NCBI GenBank assembly: GCA_002345145.1
Contig: DDVC01000220.1
Coordinates: 1-48,199 of the forward strand
Length of the DNA: 48,199 nt
Direction: 5' to 3'
From: Bacteroidetes bacterium UBA2322
Lineage (GTDB): Bacteria > Bacteroidota > Bacteroidia > Chitinophagales > UBA2359
Positions 18,301 through 28,800 of this stretch are shown here, one piece after another. A program made the position numbers and the translations under genes. Below the pieces are notes generated by a model, which was given only the letters and a program-made list of their open reading frames with translations, searched no databases and was not told the DNA's origin. Within the stretch, counting starts at the first letter, position 1; every line of letters starts with the position of its first letter.

Positions 18301-21300
18301 ATGAAAACAATCCCAACTTTCATTCTTTTAGCAACCTGCTTTGTGCAGTGCCTTGAATTAAATGCTCAAACCACCTTTGGACCGCAGCAGGTGATAACGA
18401 AAAACGAAACTGAGGGAGCAAGTTCTGTGTATGCCGCTGATTTGGATGGCGATGGGGATTTAGATTTATTAACTGCCTCTTCCAAGGATAATAAAATTGC
18501 GTGGTATGAAAACGATGGCTTGGGTAATTTTGGTACGCAGCAAGTCATTTCCAGTGCTGTTAATGGAGCAAGTTTTGTTTATGCCGTTGATTTAGATGGC
18601 GATAGTGATATAGATGTTTTGTCGGCTTCTTATACTGACAACAAAATAGCATGGTACGAAAACGACGGGGCAGGCAACTTTGGGGCACAGCAAATCATCA
18701 CTACTGCCGCCAATGGCGTAAATTCTGTTTTTGCCGCCGATTTAGATGGTGATGGAGATTTAGATGTATTGTCGGCTTCTCAATGGGATGACAAAATAGC
18801 CTGGTACGAAAATGACGGTGCTGGCAACTTTGGGGTACAGCAAATCATCACTATTGCCGCCGAAGGCGCAACTTCTGTGTATGCCTCCGATTTAGACGGA
18901 GATGGCGATGCAGATGTATTATCGGCTTCTTACTGGGACAATAAAATAGCCTGGTACGAAAACGATGGTGTTGGTAACTTTGGCGCGCAGCAAATTATTA
19001 CAACTGCCGCCGAAGGCGCAACTTCTGTGTATGCCTCCGATTTAGACGGAGATGGCGATGCAGATGTGTTGGCTAATTTAGATAATAATTTATGGTATGA
19101 AAACGATGGTTTAGGAAATTTTGTGAGTCGTGAATTTGGCACTAACTTAGTTTCTGATTATTCAATTTTAGTTTTTGCATCAGACATGGATGGCGACGGT
19201 GATTTAGATGTTATCTCAACAGAGGGTTATATAGATTTCAATATAGGTGTTGGTTTATTGATTATTAACGGTATTGTTTGGTATGAAAATGATGGATTGG
19301 GTAATTTTGTCGCCAAGCACAATACTGAAGGATATATCAGTTTAAAGTCTGTATATGTTGCAGATTTAGATGGTGATGGAGATAGTGATGTATTGTCGGC
19401 TTCCTATGACCATAACATGTATTCTCCTACTAATGGAAGTGCTGTAATAGCTTGCTACAAAAACGACGGGGCAGGTAACTTTCTGGAAAGGAACATAATT
19501 ACTCCGGTTGCTTATAAGGCAAAAAGCGTATATTCTGCCGATTTAGATGGCGATGGGGATATAGATGTTTTGTCAGTTTCAGGTGGCAATAAAATAGCTT
19601 GGTATGAAAATGATGGAGCGGGCAATTTTAGTACACAAAAAATTATTGCTAATGCTACAGATGTCTTTTCCATTCTTAAAACAGTAGATGTAGATGGCGA
19701 TGGGGATATAGATGTTTTGTCGGCTTCTTATACTGACAACAAAATAGCATGGTACGAAAACGACGGGGCAGGCAACTTTGGGGCACAGCAAATCATCACT
19801 ACTGCCACCAATGGCATAAATTCTGTTTTTGCCGCCGATTTAGATGGCGATGGGGATATAGATGTTTTGTCGGCTTCGGCTTATGACGACAAAATAGCTT
19901 GGTTTGAAAACGACGGAGTTGGCAATTTTGGCTCGCAGCAAATCATTGCTTCTGTCCTCAATGGCATATGCGCTGTATATGCCGCTGATTTAGATGGAGA
20001 TGGGGATTTAGATGTATTATCCAATTCTCAGCATCAAATAGTATGGTTTGAAAACGACGGAGTTGGCAACTTTGGTGCACAGCAAATCATCTTTCTCTCT
20101 TTCATTGGGTGTAGTGTTTTTATTGAAGATATGGATTTAGATGGGGATATAGATATAACTGCCCGATCATCTGGTAAACTTGTTTGGTTTGAAAATGACG
20201 GTTTAGGCAACTTTTCCATGAAACAAACCAACCTTAGTTATGATGATAATGCCACTTATTATGCTGTGGATTTAGATAGTGATGATGATATTGATATTAT
20301 ACGAACAACAAACTTGGTTTTTGTGAATGGTAGTGGTTATCATTTATCTAGTGCTATAACATGGGCTGAAAATGAAGGCATGGGCAATTTTAGTCCATAT
20401 CGATACATCACTACGGCAGTTAAAGGTATCCTATCTGTTTGTACTGATGATTTAGATGGTGATGGCGATTTAGATGTCTTGTCGGCTTCCTTGCTTGATG
20501 ACAAAATAGCATGGTACGAAAATCTACTCTACAATCCACGTATAAGTGGTAAGGTGTTTTATGATGCCAACCAAAACGGAATTTTAGAAAGTACCGAATT
20601 TGGCATACCTTTTCAAAACATAAGTGTAGAACCCGAAAGCCTTTATACTTATGCTAATAACAACGGTTTTTTTACTTTTTATTACCAAACCGCCGGCACT
20701 TATACCCTTAACTATACTGTTCCCGATAATTGGAGCACCACTACACCAACCTCCTATACCGTTACACTTGCCGAAGGACAAGTCAGCCTGAACCATAATT
20801 TTGGCATATACCCCAATACCTTAGTAACCAGTGTGAAACCTTATCTGACATCGGGCATTAACCGATGCAATTGGCAAGTTCCCTACCACCTGAGCATTGT
20901 TAATGAAGGCACAACTATTGTGCCGTTGAGTGTGATATGCTTGCAATTAGACCCGCAACTTTCCTATATAAACGCTACTCCTATGCCCGATTCCATAGGC
21001 ACACAGGGTTGGCTTTATTGGCATGTTTCCAATTTTTTACCTGCTCAACAAACTCAAATAACAGTACTGGTACAAGAACCCGATTTTACCGCTATGGGCG
21101 ATACCTTGTTTAACAATGTAATTGTTGAGTCTTATGATTCCAATGAACAACGAACGGGTTTAAACTCTTTTTCTTACACCCCGCTTGTAACATGTTCTTA
21201 CGACCCCAATGATAAACAGGTAACACCATTGGGCATAAAAGAGCAAAACTATACGCTCATCGGACAAGAACTCTTTTACACCATCCGATTTCAGAATACC

Positions 21301-21909
21301 GGCAATGATACCGCTTTTAATGTCATTATTGCCGATACACTCTCGGCATGGGTAAATCATCATACTTTCCGCATCATTAACAGCAGCCACCCTATGCAAA
21401 CCAAACGTCATTCAAACGGTTTGGTAGAATTTTACTTCAAAAACATTATGCTCCCAAACAGTACGGTTAATGAACCCGGCAGCCATGGGTACATACTTTA
21501 CGCTGTTCAACTTGTGGCTAACCTGCCCGATAATACCCCCATAACTAATACTGCCTATATTTATTTTGACCAAAACCCTGCCATTGTTACCAATACCGTT
21601 AAAAATACAATGGTGTATGAATTGCCTATTGATAAAAATTCGGCAAATACTACAGGCATATCTCTTGTGGCTCTTACCCCCAACCCCACCCAAAACACCG
21701 CCACCCTCACCTACACCGCCCCGCAAGCACAGCCCGCCACCCTATACCTGTATGACCTTACCGGCAGACTGCTGTTTAACACAACCCTACAACCCACCGC
21801 CGGCATCAATAGTTATGTGTTAGATATGACCCGCTACCCACAAGGTATGTACGTAGTAACGCTAAACAATGGCGCAGAGGTGGTAACGGGGAAGGTGGTG
21901 AGGGAGTAG
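18301..21909 (+). CDS. Gene 6: FG-GAP/VCBS repeat protein with SdrD-B-like and DUF7619-like domains, T9SS type A
   Basis: 1,202 residues. Signal peptide MKTIPTFILLATCFVQCLEL ending NAQ. Fourteen VCBS repeats (~25-740), two of which carry longer insertions. SdrD-B-like domain ~744-840 (SGKVFYDANQNG). DUF11/DUF7619 region ~964-1100 (CSYDPNDKQV...RFQNTGNDTAF). Por-type tail ~1125-1202. The domain order matches gene 1, but the repeats match genes 3-5, so the gene looks like a mosaic. Repeats 2-3 and 9-10 are nearly identical in DNA at an offset of seven repeats. Probable surface protein; ligand unknown. Confidence 0.9.
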   Translation: MKTIPTFILLATCFVQCLELNAQTTFGPQQVITKNETEGASSVYAADLDGDGDLDLLTASSKDNKIAWYENDGLGNFGTQQVISSAVNGASFVYAVDLDGDSDIDVLSASYTDNKIAWYENDGAGNFGAQQIITTAANGVNSVFAADLDGDGDLDVLSASQWDDKIAWYENDGAGNFGVQQIITIAAEGATSVYASDLDGDGDADVLSASYWDNKIAWYENDGVGNFGAQQIITTAAEGATSVYASDLDGDGDADVLANLDNNLWYENDGLGNFVSREFGTNLVSDYSILVFASDMDGDGDLDVISTEGYIDFNIGVGLLIINGIVWYENDGLGNFVAKHNTEGYISLKSVYVADLDGDGDSDVLSASYDHNMYSPTNGSAVIACYKNDGAGNFLERNIITPVAYKAKSVYSADLDGDGDIDVLSVSGGNKIAWYENDGAGNFSTQKIIANATDVFSILKTVDVDGDGDIDVLSASYTDNKIAWYENDGAGNFGAQQIITTATNGINSVFAADLDGDGDIDVLSASAYDDKIAWFENDGVGNFGSQQIIASVLNGICAVYAADLDGDGDLDVLSNSQHQIVWFENDGVGNFGAQQIIFLSFIGCSVFIEDMDLDGDIDITARSSGKLVWFENDGLGNFSMKQTNLSYDDNATYYAVDLDSDDDIDIIRTTNLVFVNGSGYHLSSAITWAENEGMGNFSPYRYITTAVKGILSVCTDDLDGDGDLDVLSASLLDDKIAWYENLLYNPRISGKVFYDANQNGILESTEFGIPFQNISVEPESLYTYANNNGFFTFYYQTAGTYTLNYTVPDNWSTTTPTSYTVTLAEGQVSLNHNFGIYPNTLVTSVKPYLTSGINRCNWQVPYHLSIVNEGTTIVPLSVICLQLDPQLSYINATPMPDSIGTQGWLYWHVSNFLPAQQTQITVLVQEPDFTAMGDTLFNNVIVESYDSNEQRTGLNSFSYTPLVTCSYDPNDKQVTPLGIKEQNYTLIGQELFYTIRFQNTGNDTAFNVIIADTLSAWVNHHTFRIINSSHPMQTKRHSNGLVEFYFKNIMLPNSTVNEPGSHGYILYAVQLVANLPDNTPITNTAYIYFDQNPAIVTNTVKNTMVYELPIDKNSANTTGISLVALTPNPTQNTATLTYTAPQAQPATLYLYDLTGRLLFNTTLQPTAGINSYVLDMTRYPQGMYVVTLNNGAEVVTGKVVRE
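21673..21909 (+). repeat. T9SS type A sorting-signal cassette, copy 5
   Basis: The last intact copy of the 3' cassette. The join to the gene-specific linker is abrupt: ISLVALTPNPTQNTA replaces the HISPNPTQNTA of the other copies. No ACTCCGCACC hairpin follows; a 6-bp stem ATGCCC/GGGCAT lies further on at 21981-21998. Confidence 0.75.
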
Positions 21910-22073
21910 ATTATAACTCCCTTGCTGATTTTTATAACCTACAGTAGTCATCTTGCTATTGTCCGATTTATGTTGTGTTAATGCCCCCTATCGGGCATAA
22001 AAGAAAAAACTGTTACCTTTATCGCCCAAACTACAGGGATATGCCGCCTTAGGTTATCAAAACCGGTGGTTAT

Positions 22074-22697
22074 ATGCAGGCAACCGTATTGCCGGATTCA
22101 TTTGCCACTAACTATTTTATGTTTATGCCCCATATTACCACAGCCCTAACAGAAGCCGATTTAATAGGAATTTTACTGCTCCAACAGGCAAATTTAGGCA
22201 GAAACTTAACGCCGCAAGAAGCAGCTACCCAAGGTTTTGTAACAGTAGAACACTCCTTAAACGAACTGGAAAAACTCAACCTTATAGAAAAACACATTGT
22301 AGCAAAAGAAGCAGAAGAGGTGGTGGGTTATGTACTGACTATGACACCCGATTCAAAAACGCAAATACCGGTGTTAATACCCATGTTTGAAATTTTTGAC
22401 CATATTACCTACCAAAACAACATTGTTTCAACATACCGCTACATGGTGGTAGGGCAGGTATGTATAGCCAAATCTCACAGAGGTACGGGGTTGTTTCATG
22501 CCTGTTATGAGGCTTTCAGGAAGCAATACACCGGTAAATACCATTTTGCCATTACCGAAATTGCTGCCAACAACTACCGCTCACTCAAAGCGCATAGCCG
22601 CATGGGATTTGAAGCGGTGCATACCTACATCGCCCCAAATGGGGTGGAGTGGGTAGTGGTTGTTTGGGATTGGCAGCAAAATAAGGCTAAAGGGTGA
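22074..22697 (+). CDS. GNAT-family N-acetyltransferase
   Basis: 207 residues. The C-terminal half has GNAT features: a beta-strand followed by the acetyl-CoA loop SHRGTGL (R/Q-x-x-G-x-G/A pattern), then a helix (FHACYEAFRKQY) and the SLKAHSRMGFEAVHTY segment typical of the last strands. It should transfer an acyl group from acetyl-CoA to an amine; the substrate cannot be read from sequence. An alternative ATG at 22119 (MFMPHITTALTEADL) begins nearer the conserved fold, so the first 15 residues may not be translated. It stands alone between the VCBS array and a convergent adhesin gene. Confidence 0.75.
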   Translation: MQATVLPDSFATNYFMFMPHITTALTEADLIGILLLQQANLGRNLTPQEAATQGFVTVEHSLNELEKLNLIEKHIVAKEAEEVVGYVLTMTPDSKTQIPVLIPMFEIFDHITYQNNIVSTYRYMVVGQVCIAKSHRGTGLFHACYEAFRKQYTGKYHFAITEIAANNYRSLKAHSRMGFEAVHTYIAPNGVEWVVVVWDWQQNKAKG

Positions 22698-22854
22698 AAA
22701 ATTTGGTTCTGTAGTGCTTATCTACATTTTGAATTTATAACAACAAATATATATAACAAACCGCCCAACCGCATTTTACATAAACAGGGCAGGTTTTAAA
22801 ACCCACCCCATTCACACAAAACAAAAGCAAAACAAGTCAGTTTTTGCAGTTCCC
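22698..22854. other. Convergent intergenic gap
   Basis: AT-rich gap between two converging genes. It contains a perfect 12-bp palindrome GGTTTTAAAACC at 22792-22803 but no loop-bearing terminator stem that I can identify. Confidence 0.4.
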
Positions 22855-25800
22855 TTACCTAATCAAGGTAACATTCCCCTTTACCCAATCGGTACTGCCA
22901 TCGGTGTAGCGTATGTTGGCTTGAAAAACATATACGCCCAGCTCGCAGTCTTGCCCTTTAAACGTGCCGTCCCAGCCAAGGCTGAGGTTAGTGGTGATGC
23001 CACTGTCATATACCTTTTGCCCCCAACGGTTCCAAACACTGAACTGTACCTCGGCTACGTTAAAACCGGCAAGGCGGAATAGGCTGTTTACCGCATCGCC
23101 GTTGGGCGAAAAAGCGTTAGGAGCTACTACCTTATTGGGCATTCGCACATCAATAAAAAGGCTTGCGGTAGCGGTACAGTTATACATATCGGTAACGGTA
23201 ACGGCGTAGGTGGTGGGCACATCGGGCGTAAATATGCAAATACTATCGCCACAGGCAGTGGTTATGCCGTTGGCAGCCCACATATAAGAAAGGTTGCCCG
23301 TTAAGCCGGTGGCGGTTACAGTAAGAGTGGCAGGTTCGCCGGGTTGAACCATTTCTGTATCGGCGGCAATGGTAGCTCCGATGTTTTCGGGCGTACAGGC
23401 GGGCGGAGCGGTGAGGCAGGTTGCTAATGCCGCTGCACTTGCCACACAACTGCCCGATGCCGAGGCAATAAGGCTGATGTTGTAATTGGTATCGGATTGC
23501 AAACCGGTAAAGGTGTAATCGGTTACATCGGGCAATAAGGGTATGGGCGAACCGCCGTTTATCGTAAGCTCATATCCCGATGCTCCGTTTACAGCAGTCC
23601 ACGTTACGGTTAGCGCTGTATCGGTGGCGTTTAGGCAGGATAGGGTAGGCGCGGGCAAGTATTCGCCTACTGTGGCAGTGGCAGTGGCAGTGCAGCCCAG
23701 CGCATCGGTAACGGTTACGGTATAAGCGCCGCCGGGCAGGTTGGCAGGGTTTTCATCGGGGCTTTGGTTGCTCCACAGGTAGGTATAGGGCGCTGCGCCG
23801 CCGGTTACAGTTAGAGTTATGTTGCCTTCGCTTGCGCCGCAGGGCGTATCGGTAGCTTGTGTGGCGGCGGTGGGCGAGTTGAGCAGGCAGGGGTCTATGA
23901 GGGTGGTGCAAGTAACTATGCTTGGAACGCTGCCTATGCAGGGCGAAGGCGCAAGTACCACTAAGGTAACCACATAATCTACCCCCGAAACCAAGCCGGT
24001 AAAGGTGTAATCGGTTACATCGGGCAATAGGGTAATGGGCGAACCGCCGTTTATGGTCAGCTCATATCCCGATGCGTTGTTTACCGCAGTCCACGTTACG
24101 GTTAGTTCCGATTGGGTGGCGCTGAGGCAGGCAAGGGGCGAGGCGGCAAGGGGTAATTCGGCAATGGTGAAACTTGCCGTAGCGCTGCAACCACCCGAAT
24201 CGGTAACGGTGAGGTCATACGCGCCGGCGGGCAGGTTGATGCGGTCTTCATCGGTAATTAAGTCCGACCATTGGTAGTTGTAGGGCGGGTTATTGCCCAA
24301 TACGGTAATGCTGATGCTGCCATCGGCTTCACCACAGTTGGCATCGGTTACGCTATCGGTAGCTATGCTCAATAAGTCAGCGCCGTTTATAACAATGTCG
24401 GTACAGGTAGAGTTGGTGCAGGTATCGCCATCGGCGGCAAGGTTGGTTACCGTAAGGCAAACCGTATAATTACCCGATGTAGCGTAACTGTGGCTGGGGC
24501 TGGGAGTGGTTGAGGTGTTGCCATCGCCAAAATCCCAACTGTAAGACAACGCCCCATTTCCCGATGCCCCCGCCGAGTTGAGCTGTATGGTGGAGCAACT
24601 GAGGGTGTGGGTAAATGCAGCCGAAACCAAGCACTCCAAACAATCGGTTAGGTTAAGGCTAAGCATATCGGAGGTATCCTGGCAACCCCAAACGGTGGTT
24701 ATTTGCAGTTGGTAATTGCCGGTTTGAGGCGGCACAAAGGTATGCGAGTTTGCCCCTGCAATAGGCGCGCCGTTGAGCAGCCACTGATAGCCCGAAAACA
24801 CGTTTGGCACACTAAACGGCTGCAACTCGCAGTAATCGTAACAGCCCACCGGAATGGGAGCCATATCGCCGCCCTCGTTCACCCCTACCGATACGCCGGC
24901 GGCATTGGTACAGCCGTTGGCATCGGTTACTACTACGGCGTAGTTGCCGGCAGCAGAAACAGTAATGGCATTGCCCGCAGCGCCGTTGTTCCAAGTAAAA
25001 TTGCTGAGGGTAGGGTGGGTAGCGGTAAGCGTAAGGGTTTCGCCCTCGCAGAGTTGCAGGTCGGCAGGGAAGTTTGGATTGATGGCAGGCGGTGGCAGGT
25101 TAATGGCATTGATGTTTACGGGCAAAGAAACGTTGGTGCAGCCGGTTTGCGAATCGGTAACAGTAACCGTAACGGTTAAGCCCGATGCGGGAACACTGGC
25201 ATAAGGAATGGTGATGCCCGATGCGTTTTGTCCGGTACTCCATGCGTAGGCGTAGCCGGTGCCGGCATTGGCATTAAGGTTAAGGGTAGCGCCCGGGCAA
25301 AGGTTGGCAGGCGAAGTGGGCGGGGTAATGCCGGCAGGCGGCAGTGGCGCAAAATTGAGCTGCACCGGCGGGGTATTAAAGGTACAGCCGTTGGCTTGGG
25401 TTACGGTTACGGTGTAGCTGCCTGTTTGGGCGGCGGCAAGGGTGGGGGTGGTAATGTTGTTGTTCCACAAGTAACCGGCGCCGGCAGGAGCGGTAAGGGT
25501 AATGGTTTGCCCCTCGCAGGCGGTGAGTGCAGCGGGGCTTATAGCGCCGTTGCTCACCGGAAGCACGGTAATGGTTTGGCTGCCGGTATTGGTGCAGCCT
25601 CGGTTATCGGTAACGGCGAGTTGTACGGTATAGTTGCCGTCTTGCAGGTAAGTTTGGTCGGGAGCGGGTGCGCTAACGGTAGCGCCGTTGCCAAAATCCC
25701 AATCCCAAGTAATGGCATTGGGGTTGGCATCGGGTATAAAATTGGCGGCAGTAGCTTGGCAAATTTGGCTGGGAATGGTAAAACCGGCATCGGGCAGGTC

Positions 25801-28800
25801 ATAAATGGTAACGGTTTTGGTAATAGTGGAAGTGCAAAACCCATCGGAAATGGTGAGTGTTACCTCATAATTGCCCGATGCCGGAAAAATGTGTGCCGGG
25901 TTGGCATCAGTGGCAGAGTTGCCATCGCCAAAATCCCAGTTCCAAGAGGTTATGGTGGTGTTTACCGAAGTTCGGGAGCGGTCGGTAAACTGGGTAGCAG
26001 TGCCTAAGCAGGGGCTGATGAGGTCAAAATCGGCTTTGAGCGGAATTTCTACTACCGAGTAGCTCATGTAATTGCATAGTGGCGGTATGGGGTTGGCATT
26101 GGGAAACGTGCCGGTTATTTTTACCACATAAAACCCGGGTTCATTAAAAGTATGGTTTTGCGGACTGGTATCGGGAACAAAAACTAAGGGACTGCCATCG
26201 CCAAAATCCCAAACAAAATTACTTCCGCCTACCGATATGTTTTGGAAAGTAAGGTCGAAACAGTAGGGCGTAACCGGCTCGTTGCCAATAACTGCGCCCG
26301 GCAAGGCATCGCAATCACCCCCACCGCCACCGCCCGGAATGGGGCAAGCGCCGCCCGGGCAAGAACCGGGGTTAAAATTGCAAATTTGCTGCTCAATAGT
26401 TACTGTATTAGAGGTGTTTTGGCAGCCGTTGGCATCGGTTACTACTACGGAGTAGTTAAAATTGGCTACGGTGGTGGTGCCGGTATGTGTAACTGTATTG
26501 ACACTGCCCCCAAACGAGGAGCCGTTTACAAACCAAAGGTAGTTGTAACCCGGCGCTACGAGTGCGCTGATGTCTATGTTTTTGAGGTTATCGGTGCAAA
26601 CCAATGGCAGGTCTTGGGGCGAAATGGAGGCATCGGGCAGGGGGTACTCGTGTACGTTAATGCTTCCTACCCCTTGGCACCCGTTTACATCGGTAACGGT
26701 TACAACATAACTGCCTCCTGCCGAAACGCCGGTAGCGGGCGAAATGCTGCCGTTTTGCCATTCGTACTGACTATATACCGGCGGTGTAACGCCAATGCTG
26801 ATGCTGCTGCCGGCACACAAATTGCCCGATGCCGTAACAGTGGGGCTGGGTAGGGGGTGTATGGCTACCAATAAATCTTGGCTCACATTGCAGGCATTTA
26901 CACTAAGGGTGACAAACGGAAAACCGGCGTTCCACTGTACTTCGGCGCTTACAGTACCTTGCCCTGCTACTACACTGCCTGCAAGGGGCGGGTTTATTGT
27001 CCATTCATAATTCAAATCGGGCAGAAAGGGCTGGGCGGTGTAGAGTACTTTATCGCCGGCGCACAGGTCATCAGAGCCGTCTATCACCAAACTGGTTAGC
27101 GGGGGTATATTAGTACCCAAGGCGGCGGTACAAAAAGGTGCGCTGTTGCTTTGGGCGGTAACCAAAATAGTGTAAGTGGGGCTGCCTACGTTCCAAGTAA
27201 TGCTAAGGGCGCTGCCGCTGCCGGTGGCGGGTGTGCCGCCCGTTACGTTCCAAAAATAACTAACGCCGGCGGCAGGCGAAGCTATTTCATACGTGTAGGC
27301 ATTACCCGGGCACACATAGCCCGAACTGAGAATGAGCGGCGGCGCAGGTTGGTCGCCTATGTTTACCGTTATGGTTTGCGGGTAATTGCAGTACTGCGTG
27401 GGGTTGGCAGGGGTGGCGCTTACAGTGTAGCCGGTAAAACCCAATCCCACCTGTACGTTAATGCTGTTGGTATTAGCGCCGCTGCCTACAATAGAGGCGT
27501 TGCCCGTTACTGTCCAGTTGTGCAAGCCCGATGAAGCGGTATAAGTTACCTCCGCTCCCCTACAAACCAAATCAAAACCCGATAGGGTGTAAACCTGATT
27601 CACCTCTACCGGCATACTACTTACAGAGCTGCAACCCACCAAACTGCTCACTGCATTTACCTGAATGGCGCCATCGGCAGTATGCCATTGTACGCCGGCT
27701 TGGTTGTACTGCTGCCAAACCACCGTGCCCGATGCAGCCGGCGCTACCGCCCAAGTGTATTGCACCCCGCCGTACTGTGGCACACTGTAAACAGCTAAGG
27801 TATTGGCACAAACCACATCTGGTCCGTTTATGGGCAGGTTGTTGCTCACTATGGGTACTTGTATGCTGCCCACAGGGTTGCAAATGGTACTGCCATCGCA
27901 ATCGCCCACGGTTAGCTCTACCGTTCCCATAGCTACATCGTTCCAAACTACGGTAATATCGGCGGTGTTTTGTCCGGCGGTAATGCTGCCGCCGGTAACT
28001 GTCCAGTTGTAGGTATCACAAACAACGGGGGTGGTGTAGGTTTGCTCCACGCCCGGGCATACTAAGGAAGCGCAATCTATGGTAGGCGCAATACCCTGCT
28101 CTATAATAATGGTACGTTGTAAAGTATCGGCATCGGTGCAGCCTTGCGCTATGAGGGTTATGGTGTAGGCGCCGGTGTTTTGGTAGGTATAGGTGGTATT
28201 GGGCAAGTTGGAGGTATTATTGGGCGAAGTAGGCTCGCCAAAGTTCCACAGTACCGACAAATTTCCATCGGGTGCAAAAAACTGTATGGGTTGCCCGGTG
28301 CAGGCATACAGCACATCGGCATTACCTACGGAGGTGGTAAAATCGGCATCGGCGGTAAAGGGGAGGTTTAGGTTTGTTATTTCTGCCGAACCCTGGCAGT
28401 TGGTAGTTTGGTTAAAAATGTTGTAAAAGCCGGTGCAAAGCCCGTTTAATTCTACCGGACCTATGTAGGTTTGGGTAATGCCGTTGGTACTGGTAATAAC
28501 ATACAAACTGCTATCCGGCAAACTGATGCTGCCATTACACAGCTCACAGGTGGCAGGCTGCGAGTTAATGTTTAATACCGGTTGCAGCACGGCACATTGT
28601 TGTGCCGTGCAGCCCACAGCATCAGTTACTGTTACACAGTAAGTGCCTGCTTGCAGGTTAGTTATGGTGGGTGTTGTAGCGCCGCTACTCCACTGGTAGA
28701 TATAACCTCCGCTTACGCCGCCACCGGTAGCTAAGGCGGTAATAGCGCCATTGTTGCTGCCGCAATTGGGCTGGGTTACATTGAGCGCTATGGTAGTAGG

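Noticed and set aside
21981..21998. ATGCCC/GGGCAT hairpin as the terminator of gene 6
   Set aside because: The stem is only 6 bp and is followed by an A-run rather than a T-run on the plus strand; left unassigned.
24703..26007. Long plus-strand reading frames opposite the giant adhesin (24703-25179, 25228-26007)
   Set aside because: They are antisense frames kept open by the Gly/Thr/Ala-rich codons of the minus-strand gene; the proteins are low-complexity and have no domain.
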